A stretch of 6,818 bases of DNA. Origin: Methanosarcinaceae archaeon (GTDB lineage: Archaea > Halobacteriota > Methanosarcinia > Methanosarcinales > Methanosarcinaceae). The DNA lies in the NCBI GenBank assembly GCA_017613335.1, contig JAGAEB010000136.1, forward strand, positions 1-6,818. Direction: 5' to 3'. The notes below the pieces were generated by a model. The model was not told the DNA's origin, did no database searches, and saw only the letters and a list, made by a program, of their open reading frames with translations. The first letter of the stretch is position 1. Each line of letters opens with the position of its first letter. The position numbers and the translations under genes were made by a program. Shown here in pieces: positions 1-6,051 of the stretch.

Positions 1-17
1 CAAAAGGAAAACGGATC

Positions 18-62
18 ATAAACATGAAAGGAGAGGTCATGGCCTTTTCTTTTCATGTTTAT
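18..62. terminator. Long hairpin at the left edge, probable terminator
   Basis: Positions 18-29 (ATAAACATGAAA) and 51-62 (TTTCATGTTTAT) are perfect 12-nt inverted repeats. Inner pairing extends the stem to position 36 against 44, leaving a 7-nt loop. The inner part needs three G-U pairs in a plus-strand RNA, which would be C-A mismatches in a minus-strand RNA, so the fold suits a plus-strand transcript better. I infer a terminator for a gene lying left of the window and converging on the winged-helix gene. It could also serve that gene, which ends at 122. There is no long U-run after it. Confidence 0.5.
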
Positions 63-121
63 ACATTCACAGATAATGATTTTCATTCCCGGCACGGAAA
101 TCCGTATCTTTCCCGGAACTG

Positions 122-370
122 TCAGAGAAGCATACGGACAAACTGAAGGGTTTCTTTTCCGTCTTCTGTCAGAGAATAATAAGAATTTTCCGAAACAATG
201 AGCTTTTTTTCTTCCATTTCCGCAAGAGATCTGCTGACGATCAGAGGAGCCAGTCTGAGCGTTTTGCTGATCCTTTTGGCATCCATCGGCGCGACAGGGT
301 TTTCAAGAACTTCCAGAATCTTCTGACGCGTCAGGTTTCCGTTAACGAATCCGATAATATCTGCATCCAT
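122..370 (-). CDS. Small winged helix-turn-helix DNA-binding protein
   Basis: This encodes 82 residues that form little more than one winged-helix domain, so it is probably a transcription regulator or DNA-binding accessory protein in the cytoplasm. The order is a first helix (about residues 12-22, RQKILEVL), a helix-turn-helix (about 28-55, DAKRISKTLRL then VSRSLAEMEEKKLI), and a wing (about 56-70, ending YYSLTEDGKE). The layout resembles ArsR/MarR-like archaeal domains, and similar short proteins occur in methanogens as I recall them. No metal-binding cysteines or effector domain are present. The ATG at 370 has GGAG eight nt upstream (379-382) and a TATA box at 405-412. It lies downstream of the exporter cluster on the same strand, but a terminator-like hairpin (424-451) and its own promoter suggest a separate unit. 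The target is unknown. Confidence 0.85.
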   Translation of the reverse strand: MDADIIGFVNGNLTRQKILEVLENPVAPMDAKRISKTLRLAPLIVSRSLAEMEEKKLIVSENSYYSLTEDGKETLQFVRMLL

Positions 371-404
371 AAAAATTTCTCCGGTTTCTTAAAAGACATT
401 TTGG

Positions 405-412
405 ATATAAAA
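405..412 (-). promoter_or_regulatory. TATA box for the winged-helix gene
   Basis: On the minus strand the stretch reads TTTTATAT within CCTTTTTATATCC, close to the archaeal box A consensus. It lies about 35 nt ahead of the ATG at 370, so a transcript starting about 25 nt downstream would have a very short leader that still contains the GGAG site. The T-rich run also follows the terminator-like stem at 424-451, so one stretch may serve both jobs. Confidence 0.5.
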
Positions 413-423
413 AGGAAAGGTTT

Positions 424-451
424 CGGAAAAACGGCGCGCTCCGTTTTTCCG
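424..451. terminator. Bidirectional terminator-like hairpin
   Basis: CGGAAAAACGG (424-434) and CCGTTTTTCCG (441-451) are perfect 11-nt inverted repeats around a 6-nt loop. On the minus strand the stem is followed by the pyrimidine-rich CCTTTCCTTTTT, as expected of a factor-independent or U-tract-assisted archaeal terminator. It lies 164 nt past the stop of the second COG1361-like gene and just ahead of the winged-helix promoter, so it most likely ends the exporter cluster transcript and insulates the next gene. Confidence 0.6.
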
Positions 452-492
452 GGATAAAAAAGAGATTCGGGATATCTGCGGTATGCAGGATT

Positions 493-582
493 TCCGGTGA
501 ACCGGACGGAGACAGCCGGATTCCGGCAGACGGATCCGGGGGCGTTTCCGGCATCAGAGACGGGCAGTCTCATCTGCCGGAA
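493..582. repeat. Cluster of CCGG-type palindromes in the 3' region
   Basis: Three short palindromes follow one another: TCCGGTGAACCGGA (493-506), GCCGGATTCCGGC (515-527) and CGGATCCG (531-538). In addition TTCCGGCAGA (521-530) is a perfect inverted repeat of TCTGCCGGAA (573-582), and GAGAC/GTCTC (557-561 and 567-571) makes a small inner stem. The stretch lies between the stop at 615 and the terminator-like hairpin at 424, so it would be the 3' untranslated part of the exporter cluster transcript. No convincing gene is seen in 371-614. Function is unknown: a stabilising 3' structure or a small RNA is possible. Confidence 0.45.
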
Positions 583-614
583 GATCCCGGAAACAGCCTG
601 TTCTGATCATCCGG

Positions 615-1727
615 TCAGTTGTTTTCGCTGCCGGATTTGTTTTTTCTGTTTTTGACGATGATGACCGCTGCGATAATGATGACAAGAATGACAATACCTG
701 CGATGATGTAGATTTTGGTATTGCTTTCTTCTTTCGGCGGTACGGAGACATTGATCTTCAGGGTGTCTGAAGTCTTCTGGTTTCCGTATTCATCTTCATA
801 AAGGATCTCGCTGTTGATATTGTATAGTTTGTCAGCGATCGCGACATCTTTGTCGACCGATATCTTGAAAGAAGCAACAGCCGTCTGTCCCGGTCCGATC
901 GTTCCGAGATAGGACTGGTCGTCCGTCGTACTGAACGGCTTGGCCGTACTCAGACGGGCAGTCGCAAGGGACGCCGTTTCTTCACCGACGTTCTTGTATG
1001 TGACTTTGATCAGACCGGTCTCGGAGAGGCTGAGATCGGATTCAACGTTGACGATCTCGAATTTCGTCTCGTTTTTGACTCTGATCGTTACCGGAAGTTC
1101 CCGGGTCACATCCGTATACCAGTAGGATGCATTCAGATTGCGAATGCCTGCAAGGGATCCTTTGGAACTTTCAATGGCATCGGCGGAGTAAATGACATTG
1201 CGGAGGTGCTTGTAAGTCACTTTCATCGTCATGTTGTATTCGCCGGAGGATACGTTCTTTCCGATCTCAATGGTGTATGCGACCGGCGAGGAGGTCGTTG
1301 ATCCGGCCGGCAGGGAACCGACGTTCTGGGTGCCTGTTTTGACCTTGATGTCGGGATTGTCTGAAATGAGTTCAGCCGTGATGCCGACGGCCGTCGTGAT
1401 CATTTTGACATTTTCAACTTCCATATTCTGGATCGTCAGATCGAGCTGGTCATCGACAGAAGAAATTTCGTCGACTTCTTTTTCGGTTTTGAAACCCTGG
1501 ATGATGCCGTTGTTTATGATGTTGAACTGAACGGCGGATGTGTTTCCTCTGGAAACTTCTCCGCTGCCGAGGACGACGACGGACAGCTCAGGGCCTCCGT
1601 AGAAAGAATAGTAATTTTTATCCAGATCACCGTAATAGAAATCATCAGAGCCTGTCGCGGCGGCGCCGGCGACAAAAGCCGTGAGGATAACGGAAATAAG
1701 AACAAAATTTCTGATTTTTGCGATCAT
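615..1727 (-). CDS. Exported, membrane-anchored COG1361-like (S-layer-associated) protein
   Basis: From the ATG at 1727 this is 370 residues. A signal peptide covers about residues 1-24 (basic start IAKIR, hydrophobic core, then AGAAATG). A long extracytoplasmic region follows with beta-sandwich, CARDB/NEW3-like pattern, including VTYKNVGEE, YLGTIGPGQTA and ILYEDEYGN. A transmembrane helix lies at about 338-358 with a basic, Asn-rich tail inside. Six N-x-S/T sequons fit a glycosylated surface protein. It is a paralogue of the gene at 1819-3177: both share a YY..YGxPEL start, the YLG-x-x-x-PG motif and the anchor. The family is usually annotated as S-layer domain or COG1361; the biochemical role is not known. 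I infer a partner of the exporter. A GTG nine nt earlier (1736) is open, but it lies inside the SD site, so I prefer the ATG. Confidence 0.85.
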   Translation of the reverse strand: MIAKIRNFVLISVILTAFVAGAAATGSDDFYYGDLDKNYYSFYGGPELSVVVLGSGEVSRGNTSAVQFNIINNGIIQGFKTEKEVDEISSVDDQLDLTIQNMEVENVKMITTAVGITAELISDNPDIKVKTGTQNVGSLPAGSTTSSPVAYTIEIGKNVSSGEYNMTMKVTYKHLRNVIYSADAIESSKGSLAGIRNLNASYWYTDVTRELPVTIRVKNETKFEIVNVESDLSLSETGLIKVTYKNVGEETASLATARLSTAKPFSTTDDQSYLGTIGPGQTAVASFKISVDKDVAIADKLYNINSEILYEDEYGNQKTSDTLKINVSVPPKEESNTKIYIIAGIVILVIIIAAVIIVKNRKNKSGSENN

Positions 1728-1732
1728 AAAAT

Positions 1733-1737
1733 TCACC
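1733..1737 (-). promoter_or_regulatory. Ribosome binding site that decides the start
   Basis: The minus strand reads GGTGA here, followed by five nt (ATTTT) and then the ATG at 1727. GGTGA matches the anti-Shine-Dalgarno end of archaeal 16S rRNA. The upstream in-frame GTG at 1734-1736 is part of this very motif and has no comparable site of its own, so initiation at 1727 is more likely than at 1736. Confidence 0.6.
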
Positions 1738-1750
1738 GGTTTCGGATCAG

Positions 1751-1759
1751 ATTTTTTAA
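1751..1759 (-). promoter_or_regulatory. Weak TATA-like stretch ahead of the second COG1361-like gene
   Basis: The minus strand reads TTAAAAAAT about 25-30 nt ahead of the ATG at 1727. It is AT-rich but not a good box A, and the predicted start site would leave almost no leader. The gene may have its own start site here or may simply be read through from the exporter promoter. I see no strong terminator in the 91-nt gap. Confidence 0.2.
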
Positions 1760-1780
1760 GCGGTCATGTGGTTTGAATTA

Positions 1781-1805
1781 TCAGATTGTTCAGGTGTCAG
1801 ATTGT
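1781..1805. repeat. Short direct repeat TCAGATTGT in the intergenic gap
   Basis: TCAGATTGT occurs at 1781-1789 and again at 1797-1805, 16 bp apart, in the gap between the two COG1361-like genes. It could be a paired binding site or chance; nothing else supports a function. Confidence 0.25.
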
Positions 1806-1818
1806 AACTGACGGGTGT

Positions 1819-3177
1819 TCAGTACTGCGGCCTTTTTCGGCCCCGGCAGGCAATGTAAATTAAAGGAATGATCCGGTCAGAGAATCGTATCTGACGGATT
1901 TTATGTAAATGCGGAATGAAGCACATCAGGAAAAAAGATCGTTGTTCTTTTTTCCCGCCGGATCTGCCTTTCTTTCTGCCTGCTGCCTTTTTGATACCGA
2001 CGACAGCAATGTAGAGGATACAGAAAGCTGCGAGGACAAGGACGACATTTTTCGGCGTGAAATAGTCTTTTCCGAGTGTCATTTCCGGATTTACCCTCAT
2101 GGAAGAAGACATCTTCAGATCTCCGTTATCATCATAATAACGGATATCGGAGCTGATACCGTATGTTTTCTCGATCGAGGAACTTTTGTCGGCGGTGATG
2201 TTGTATGAGACCGTGACGGATTCGCCGGGTGCGACATCTCCGAGATAGGCTCTGACACTGTCGGATGAAAGCGGATTCATCAGAGAGATCTTGGCTTCCG
2301 CATCATGGGCGACAGCGTCGCCGGTATTGGAATAAGTCACGTCGATCCGGCTCGTTTTTCCGGATACGAGATTGCCGTCGACGTTTGTGACTTCAAAGAC
2401 CGGACTTTCTTTGATCCGGATCTCTATCGGGATGATGACGGATCTGTCGGCATATTCAACGGTATGGTCGGCATCCGTCAGGAAAGTCGTCGTCAGCTCC
2501 GTTTTGTTTCCGGCCTTGTACATGAGGACATTGTTGATGAACTGATAATCGACGACAAGATTGAGTGTATAATTCCCGGCAGGGATCTTTTTGTCGATGT
2601 TGACCGGGAAAGAGATCACGCTTAAACTTCCCATGGGAACGGAACTGACGTAACAGATCTCAGCGTCTGAGGGGATCTCGATCAGCGTTGTCGGAGACAC
2701 GAGTTCTGCATAGATGGAGAGGGCATTGACTCTGTCTGCTTCGTAAGACATTTCTTTCATGGACAGGTTGACCAGCGCATTGAGATCATTCATTTCAGCC
2801 TGGTATTCAAGAAGCTCTTCGGCCGTCACGACGACAGCCTTGTCGGCGGAACCGTCAACGAGCGCAGTTTTATAATTCAGTTTGTCTGAAATATCTCCGA
2901 CGCCTTTACGGACGACGATCTTTTCGAGCGTTCCGTTGTTGGCCAGCGCAATACGGAGAGTGGCATTTTCTCCCTTGCTGAATTCATAATTGCCGGCAAG
3001 ATATCCGTGAAGTTCCGGTTCACCGTAACCGCGGTAATAATCTTCTGTATCTGATCCGACAACAGGCAGGTAGTCATAAGCAGCCGAGGCGAGGCCCGTG
3101 CAGCTCATAAAGATGAGAAGGACAAGGACCGCGACAGCGCATTTTTTTAAATGATATAACAGAGTGTCAGATTTCAT
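1819..3177 (-). CDS. Exported, membrane-anchored COG1361-like protein with unusual C-terminal tail
   Basis: This encodes 452 residues. A signal peptide spans about 1-32 (core AVAVLVLLIFM, likely cleavage after LASA). The extracytoplasmic part is beta-rich with six N-x-S/T sequons, the motif YLGDVAPGES (311-320) and a late RYYDDNGDL strand pair. A transmembrane helix lies at about 376-396, followed by a basic stretch (KKAAGRKKGRSGGKK). A helix-rich insertion at about 119-152 has no match in the paralogue at 615-1727. The ATG at 3177 overlaps the exporter stop by 11 nt with GGAG about 9 nt upstream (AAGGAGATGTGACCC), so translation is probably coupled to the exporter. The last ~36 residues (LMCFIPH... 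to RPQY) are Cys-, Ile- and Arg-rich, unlike the paralogue's short tail, and follow two 6-nt homopolymers. A one-base slip there would end the protein at 1926-1928. Function is inferred from context only. Confidence 0.83.
   Translation of the reverse strand: MKSDTLLYHLKKCAVAVLVLLIFMSCTGLASAAYDYLPVVGSDTEDYYRGYGEPELHGYLAGNYEFSKGENATLRIALANNGTLEKIVVRKGVGDISDKLNYKTALVDGSADKAVVVTAEELLEYQAEMNDLNALVNLSMKEMSYEADRVNALSIYAELVSPTTLIEIPSDAEICYVSSVPMGSLSVISFPVNIDKKIPAGNYTLNLVVDYQFINNVLMYKAGNKTELTTTFLTDADHTVEYADRSVIIPIEIRIKESPVFEVTNVDGNLVSGKTSRIDVTYSNTGDAVAHDAEAKISLMNPLSSDSVRAYLGDVAPGESVTVSYNITADKSSSIEKTYGISSDIRYYDDNGDLKMSSSMRVNPEMTLGKDYFTPKNVVLVLAAFCILYIAVVGIKKAAGRKKGRSGGKKEQRSFFLMCFIPHLHKIRQIRFSDRIIPLIYIACRGRKRPQY
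1929..1955 (-). other. Hairpin with paired A6/T6 runs inside the gene end
   Basis: GGAAAAAAGA (1929-1938) and TCTTTTTTCC (1946-1955) form a perfect 10-bp stem with a 7-nt loop. It lies in the coding frame where the protein passes from its basic membrane-proximal tail into the odd terminal extension. A TGA in another frame sits immediately after it on the minus strand (1926-1928). It could be a terminator-like element at an original gene end, or a slippage-prone site. Confidence 0.45.
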
Positions 3178-5563
3178 GGGTCACATCTCCTTTTTCTTTT
3201 TTCCCGCGGGATGCGGAGAAGATGTTTTTGAGGCTGAGACCGCGCAGTCTGTCCAGAGAGACGATCAGCGACGGGAAGATGATGAAGGATGCAGCGAGCG
3301 TTGTCAGCATATTGATGACAGTGACTGTTCCGAAACTGCCGATGATCGGGAAATCGGATGCAACGAGCGCCAGGAAACCGAAGATCGTTGTCGTACCGGA
3401 GACGACAAGCGCGATACCGGTACTTGTCACGGCTGTCCGGATCGCTTCTGCCGAAGAAGCGGATTTGGGTTTTTCTTCATAGAAACGCTCCATCAGGAGA
3501 ATGGAATATTCCGAGCCGACACCCAGGATCATACAGCCCAGAACGGCTGTCATCGGCGTGTAGACGATATCAAAGGCATACATGACGATGCCGGACCAGC
3601 CGATAACGACGATCATCGGGATGAGCGGCGCCAGCGCTTTGAGAATGTCTCTGTAAATGAGATAGAGAGAGACAAGTACGAGGATCAGGCCGATCACCGT
3701 CTGCTGCGTTCTGCCGCTGAGGAGAGATCCCAGAAGTTCGGTCAGCGGGACAGAGCTTCCCGTCACCGTGACGCTCGTTCCGGCAGGCGGGCTTCTCCAT
3801 TCGAGGTCATCCTCGATGATCAGGAGGAGAGATTTGACACCTTCCATCGGGAGATCATTGAAAGCCGTGCCGACGTTCAGGTTCAGCAGGAGCATCGTGT
3901 TTCCTCTGGAATAGCCGGCCATCGTTTCCGGCGGTATCGTTTCATAGATCGCGAGGATCTCTTCGCGTGTGTCGGGGATCGTGCCGTTGTTGTAACGTTT
4001 GACGACGTCGACGATGCTTTCGGAGCTGATCACATAAACCTGATTGCTGACTTCGTATGACGCAAAATCATCCATCCATTTGAGGACTTCCGGGGAGGCG
4101 ATGTCGTCTGTCGTGATGATCAGATTGAATGCGCCGTCGCCGCCCATGACGGTGTTCATGTGACGGAAATGGATCAGAGACGCCATGTCCTGAGGGATGT
4201 AAGTGTTTGAATCCGTTTCGGCGGGGATGGTCGAGTCGACATACCATCCGGTCAGGCCGGTGGCAAGAGCCATGATGATGATCAGAAGTTTATAGCGGAG
4301 CGTCAGATCGACAAGCGCGCCGAGAATCCTGACGATGATGTTGTCTTTCTTTTTTGCGGACGTGTCTGTTTCTTTTTGGGGCGCGGCCATACGTTCCGGA
4401 AAGAGGAAGGACAGCGGGAAAAGACTTCTTCCTGTTTTTATCTTCTGTTTTTTGATACGCACGGATAATTTGTCCAAAAACATGATGGAGACGACACCGA
4501 AGAAAAGTCCGGAAATATAACAGAGGATACAGCCGATGATCAGGAGATAACCGAAGTCGCGGATCATCGGGACGGCGGACGTCAGAAGAGAAATGAAACT
4601 GACGCATGTCACGATGAGTGCGGACATAACGGCAGGGCCCAGGTTGCCGACAGTCGCGCAGACGGCCTGTTTGTAGCTTTCGGATCTGCGGAGTTCCTCT
4701 TCCATGCGGTTATGGAACTGAATGGCATAGTCGATACCGAGACCGATGAGGATCGGGAAAGCGGCCATGGAGACCATCGTCATCCGGAGATGAATAAATC
4801 CCATGAAACCGAATGAGTAGATGATACCCAGAAGGACGACGGCGAGCGGGAAAAGCTTCCAGCGGACGCCTTTGAAGACGAAGAACAGAGCAACGATCAT
4901 GAGAACGACGGCAAGAGCCAGGAGTGTGCTCATGTTGGTTCCCATTTTGACCTGCATATCGTTCGTCAGCGCCGCAGAGCCTGTGACGATGACAGAATAG
5001 CCGGCCGGATATCCGGCAAATTCAACAGCGTCCTGCGTTGCTTTCAGGATATCTTTTTTCTGTTCTTCGGTGATGTTGCCGTAGCTGACAAGCAGGAGGC
5101 AGTGCGTATCATCGAATATGAGATTGGAAAAAGTATCGGGGGACAGGCTCATGAGGTATTCGACTTCTTCGGCCGTGCCGGGAATCTCAGAACGCCCGTT
5201 GACGGCGTTATTGACAGCTTTTACCAAAGTCGCCGGACTCACGGTAGAAGAGACGCCGGGAATGTTTTTCGTCAGGTCTTCCGTCCTTTCCATCGCTTTC
5301 AGGACGGCCGGGTCATGGACGTCGCGCCCCTCGATCATCACGACGATTGATTCCGTGCTGAAGGAATCTTTGTAGAGATCCAGATCCTGATACATCTTGG
5401 AATCTTTACTGACATATGTATCCATACCGGTACTCATCGTGATCAATGACGCTCCGAGAATACTGACAAAGATCATCAGGATGAAAATGAAGAAGACAGC
5501 CCAACGATTGTCGTGGATGAATATTCCGAGTTTTCCGAAGAGATCACGAAGTGAAAACGCCAT
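3167..5563 (-). CDS. MMPL/RND-type exporter, HAE3 (hydrophobe/amphiphile efflux-3) family
   Basis: This encodes 798 residues, the usual length for archaeal HAE3 transporters. It is an internal duplication typical of RND proteins: TM1 (about 21-43), a large outer loop (44-208), TM2-6 (about 211-362), a cytoplasmic linker with basic residues (363-422), TM7 (about 424-442), a second outer loop (443-620) and TM8-12 (about 623-770). The duplicated TM4/TM10 motifs are GLGIDYAIQFHNR (274-286, Asp278-Tyr279) and GVGSEYSILLMERF (681-694, Glu685-Tyr686), the expected proton-coupling positions. Members are thought to export lipids or hydrophobic compounds using the proton gradient; the substrate cannot be read from sequence. 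The ATG at 5563 has GAGGT six nt upstream (5570-5574). It is the first gene of the cluster and its stop overlaps the next start. No truncation or frameshift is seen. Confidence 0.93.
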   Translation of the reverse strand: MAFSLRDLFGKLGIFIHDNRWAVFFIFILMIFVSILGASLITMSTGMDTYVSKDSKMYQDLDLYKDSFSTESIVVMIEGRDVHDPAVLKAMERTEDLTKNIPGVSSTVSPATLVKAVNNAVNGRSEIPGTAEEVEYLMSLSPDTFSNLIFDDTHCLLLVSYGNITEEQKKDILKATQDAVEFAGYPAGYSVIVTGSAALTNDMQVKMGTNMSTLLALAVVLMIVALFFVFKGVRWKLFPLAVVLLGIIYSFGFMGFIHLRMTMVSMAAFPILIGLGIDYAIQFHNRMEEELRRSESYKQAVCATVGNLGPAVMSALIVTCVSFISLLTSAVPMIRDFGYLLIIGCILCYISGLFFGVVSIMFLDKLSVRIKKQKIKTGRSLFPLSFLFPERMAAPQKETDTSAKKKDNIIVRILGALVDLTLRYKLLIIIMALATGLTGWYVDSTIPAETDSNTYIPQDMASLIHFRHMNTVMGGDGAFNLIITTDDIASPEVLKWMDDFASYEVSNQVYVISSESIVDVVKRYNNGTIPDTREEILAIYETIPPETMAGYSRGNTMLLLNLNVGTAFNDLPMEGVKSLLLIIEDDLEWRSPPAGTSVTVTGSSVPLTELLGSLLSGRTQQTVIGLILVLVSLYLIYRDILKALAPLIPMIVVIGWSGIVMYAFDIVYTPMTAVLGCMILGVGSEYSILLMERFYEEKPKSASSAEAIRTAVTSTGIALVVSGTTTIFGFLALVASDFPIIGSFGTVTVINMLTTLAASFIIFPSLIVSLDRLRGLSLKNIFSASRGKKEKGDVTHEI

Positions 5564-5594
5564 GATACGACCTCATTTTTGAAACATCATGATA

Positions 5595-5646
5595 CAGAGA
5601 TGAACCGGACGGCAACATCATTGTGAAAAGCGTAAGTCCGTCTCTG
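5595..5646 (-). promoter_or_regulatory. Stem-loop in the exporter mRNA leader
   Basis: In the minus-strand RNA, CAGAGACGGAC pairs with GTCCG plus TCTCTG: six pairs (5641-5646 with 5595-5600) and five pairs (5636-5640 with 5606-5610), with a 5-nt bulge (5601-5605) and a 25-nt loop. The predicted start site from the TATA box at 5690-5697 is near 5668, so the stem would lie in a ~105-nt leader, ending about 30 nt before the ATG. I know of no matching riboswitch family; it may tune stability or translation. Confidence 0.4.
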
Positions 5647-5689
5647 CCATGCGGCATGACTGCAGACTAAAAAAGAAGTATGCAGGATG

Positions 5690-5697
5690 TATATAAA
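5690..5697 (-). promoter_or_regulatory. TATA box of the exporter cluster
   Basis: The minus strand reads GGTTTATATAC, with TTTATATA an exact archaeal box A. The ATG of the exporter is 127 nt downstream, so the leader would be about 105 nt. The purine element upstream (BRE) is weak. The core TATATA is symmetrical, so plus-strand use cannot be excluded, but the TTTATATA reading and gene order favour the minus strand. Confidence 0.6.
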
Positions 5698-5819
5698 CCA
5701 TAAGTCATGAACGGGAAAATAACGGTAAATTCTTCAGGGACTGACACGTCTGTGTGATGTCTGTGAAAAATGCCGGTCATTTCCGGATTCAGAGATGGTG
5801 GGCATAAGGACAAAGAAAC

Positions 5820-5827
5820 TATATAAT
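5820..5827 (+). promoter_or_regulatory. TATA box of the TrmB-family regulator
   Basis: TATATAAT is preceded by the purine-rich AAAGAAAC, a plausible BRE for TFB. The predicted start site is near 5845-5850, giving a ~200-nt leader that includes the repeat array. The box also reads as ATTATATA on the other strand, so direction rests on the BRE-like stretch and the gene downstream. Confidence 0.45.
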
Positions 5828-5832
5828 AATGT

Positions 5833-5851
5833 TGTTACGTACAGAGTAACA
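5833..5851. promoter_or_regulatory. Inverted repeat, candidate operator
   Basis: TGTTAC (5833-5838) and GTAACA (5846-5851) are perfect 6-bp inverted repeats with a 7-bp spacer, five bp behind the TATA box and covering the expected transcription start. That position is typical of archaeal repressor sites that block RNA polymerase. The half-site spacing (13 bp centre to centre) is compatible with a winged-helix dimer, so autoregulation by the TrmB protein is a reasonable inference. Confidence 0.4.
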
Positions 5852-5891
5852 TAATCAAAAATCATGATTGAGATCATGAACGGAAACACCG

Positions 5892-5999
5892 CTGAAAATA
5901 TGACCGGAAAACAGCTGAAAACATGCGGAAAACAATTGAAAACATGACCGGAAAACAGTTGAAAACATGCGGAAACAACTGAAAACATGACCGGCAAAG
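5892..5999. repeat. Array of five ~22-bp direct repeats with phased A-tracts
   Basis: Units lie at 5892-5914, 5915-5935, 5936-5958, 5959-5978 and 5979-5999 (23, 21, 23, 20 and 21 nt). Two subtypes alternate: units 1, 3 and 5 contain ATGACCGG, units 2 and 4 ATGCGG. All share YTGAAAAYATG and all but the last contain GGAAAAC or GGAAAC. A-tracts start at 5895, 5908, 5918, 5929, 5939, 5952, 5962, 5973 and 5982, about 11 bp apart on average. The array lies between the regulator promoter and its SD site. It may be curved DNA, a cooperative protein-binding array, or a recent duplication of a ~44-bp pair. Confidence 0.75.
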
Positions 6000-6040
6000 A
6001 TCACGGTGCGTTCCGGGGAACAGAAAAACGTGATGATACG

Positions 6041-6047
6041 GGGGGAG
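6041..6047 (+). promoter_or_regulatory. Shine-Dalgarno site of the regulator, ahead of an ACG codon
   Basis: GGGGGAG is followed by four nt (AGAT) and then ACG at 6052-6054, the spacing expected for a start codon. No ATG, GTG or TTG is in frame between the upstream stop (TGA at 6034-6036) and the ATG at 6082, which itself has no SD. The site therefore points to initiation at the ACG, or to an ATG-to-ACG change. Confidence 0.5.
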
Positions 6048-6051
6048 AGAT

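Larger units (their letters stand above)
5564..6051. other. Divergent control region between exporter cluster and TrmB regulator
   Basis: This 488-nt stretch has no convincing protein gene. It holds, left to right, the exporter SD and a structured leader (5595-5646), a TATA box facing left (5690-5697), a TATA box facing right (5820-5827) with an inverted repeat behind it (5833-5851), an array of five ~22-bp repeats (5892-5999), and the regulator SD (6041-6047). Such a long, structured region between divergent regulator and transporter genes suggests tight shared control. Minor AT-rich palindromes (for example ATCATGAT near 5861) are also present. Confidence 0.6.

Noticed and set aside
331..573. 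Minus-strand frames of 70-80 codons in the gap before the winged-helix gene
   Set aside because: They cover the terminator-like stem and palindromes, have no domain signal and overlap the winged-helix start.
1829..1842. GGCC hairpin at the end of the middle COG1361-like gene as a terminator
   Set aside because: The stem is only 4 bp and no U-run follows on the minus strand.
3164..4060. Open plus-strand frame of 298 codons antisense to the exporter
   Set aside because: It is rich in Asp, Arg, Glu, Cys and His in a low-complexity pattern, has no recognisable domain, and lies opposite a clear MMPL exporter frame.
5892..5999. CRISPR array
   Set aside because: The units abut each other with no unique spacers and are themselves variable, so this is a tandem repeat.
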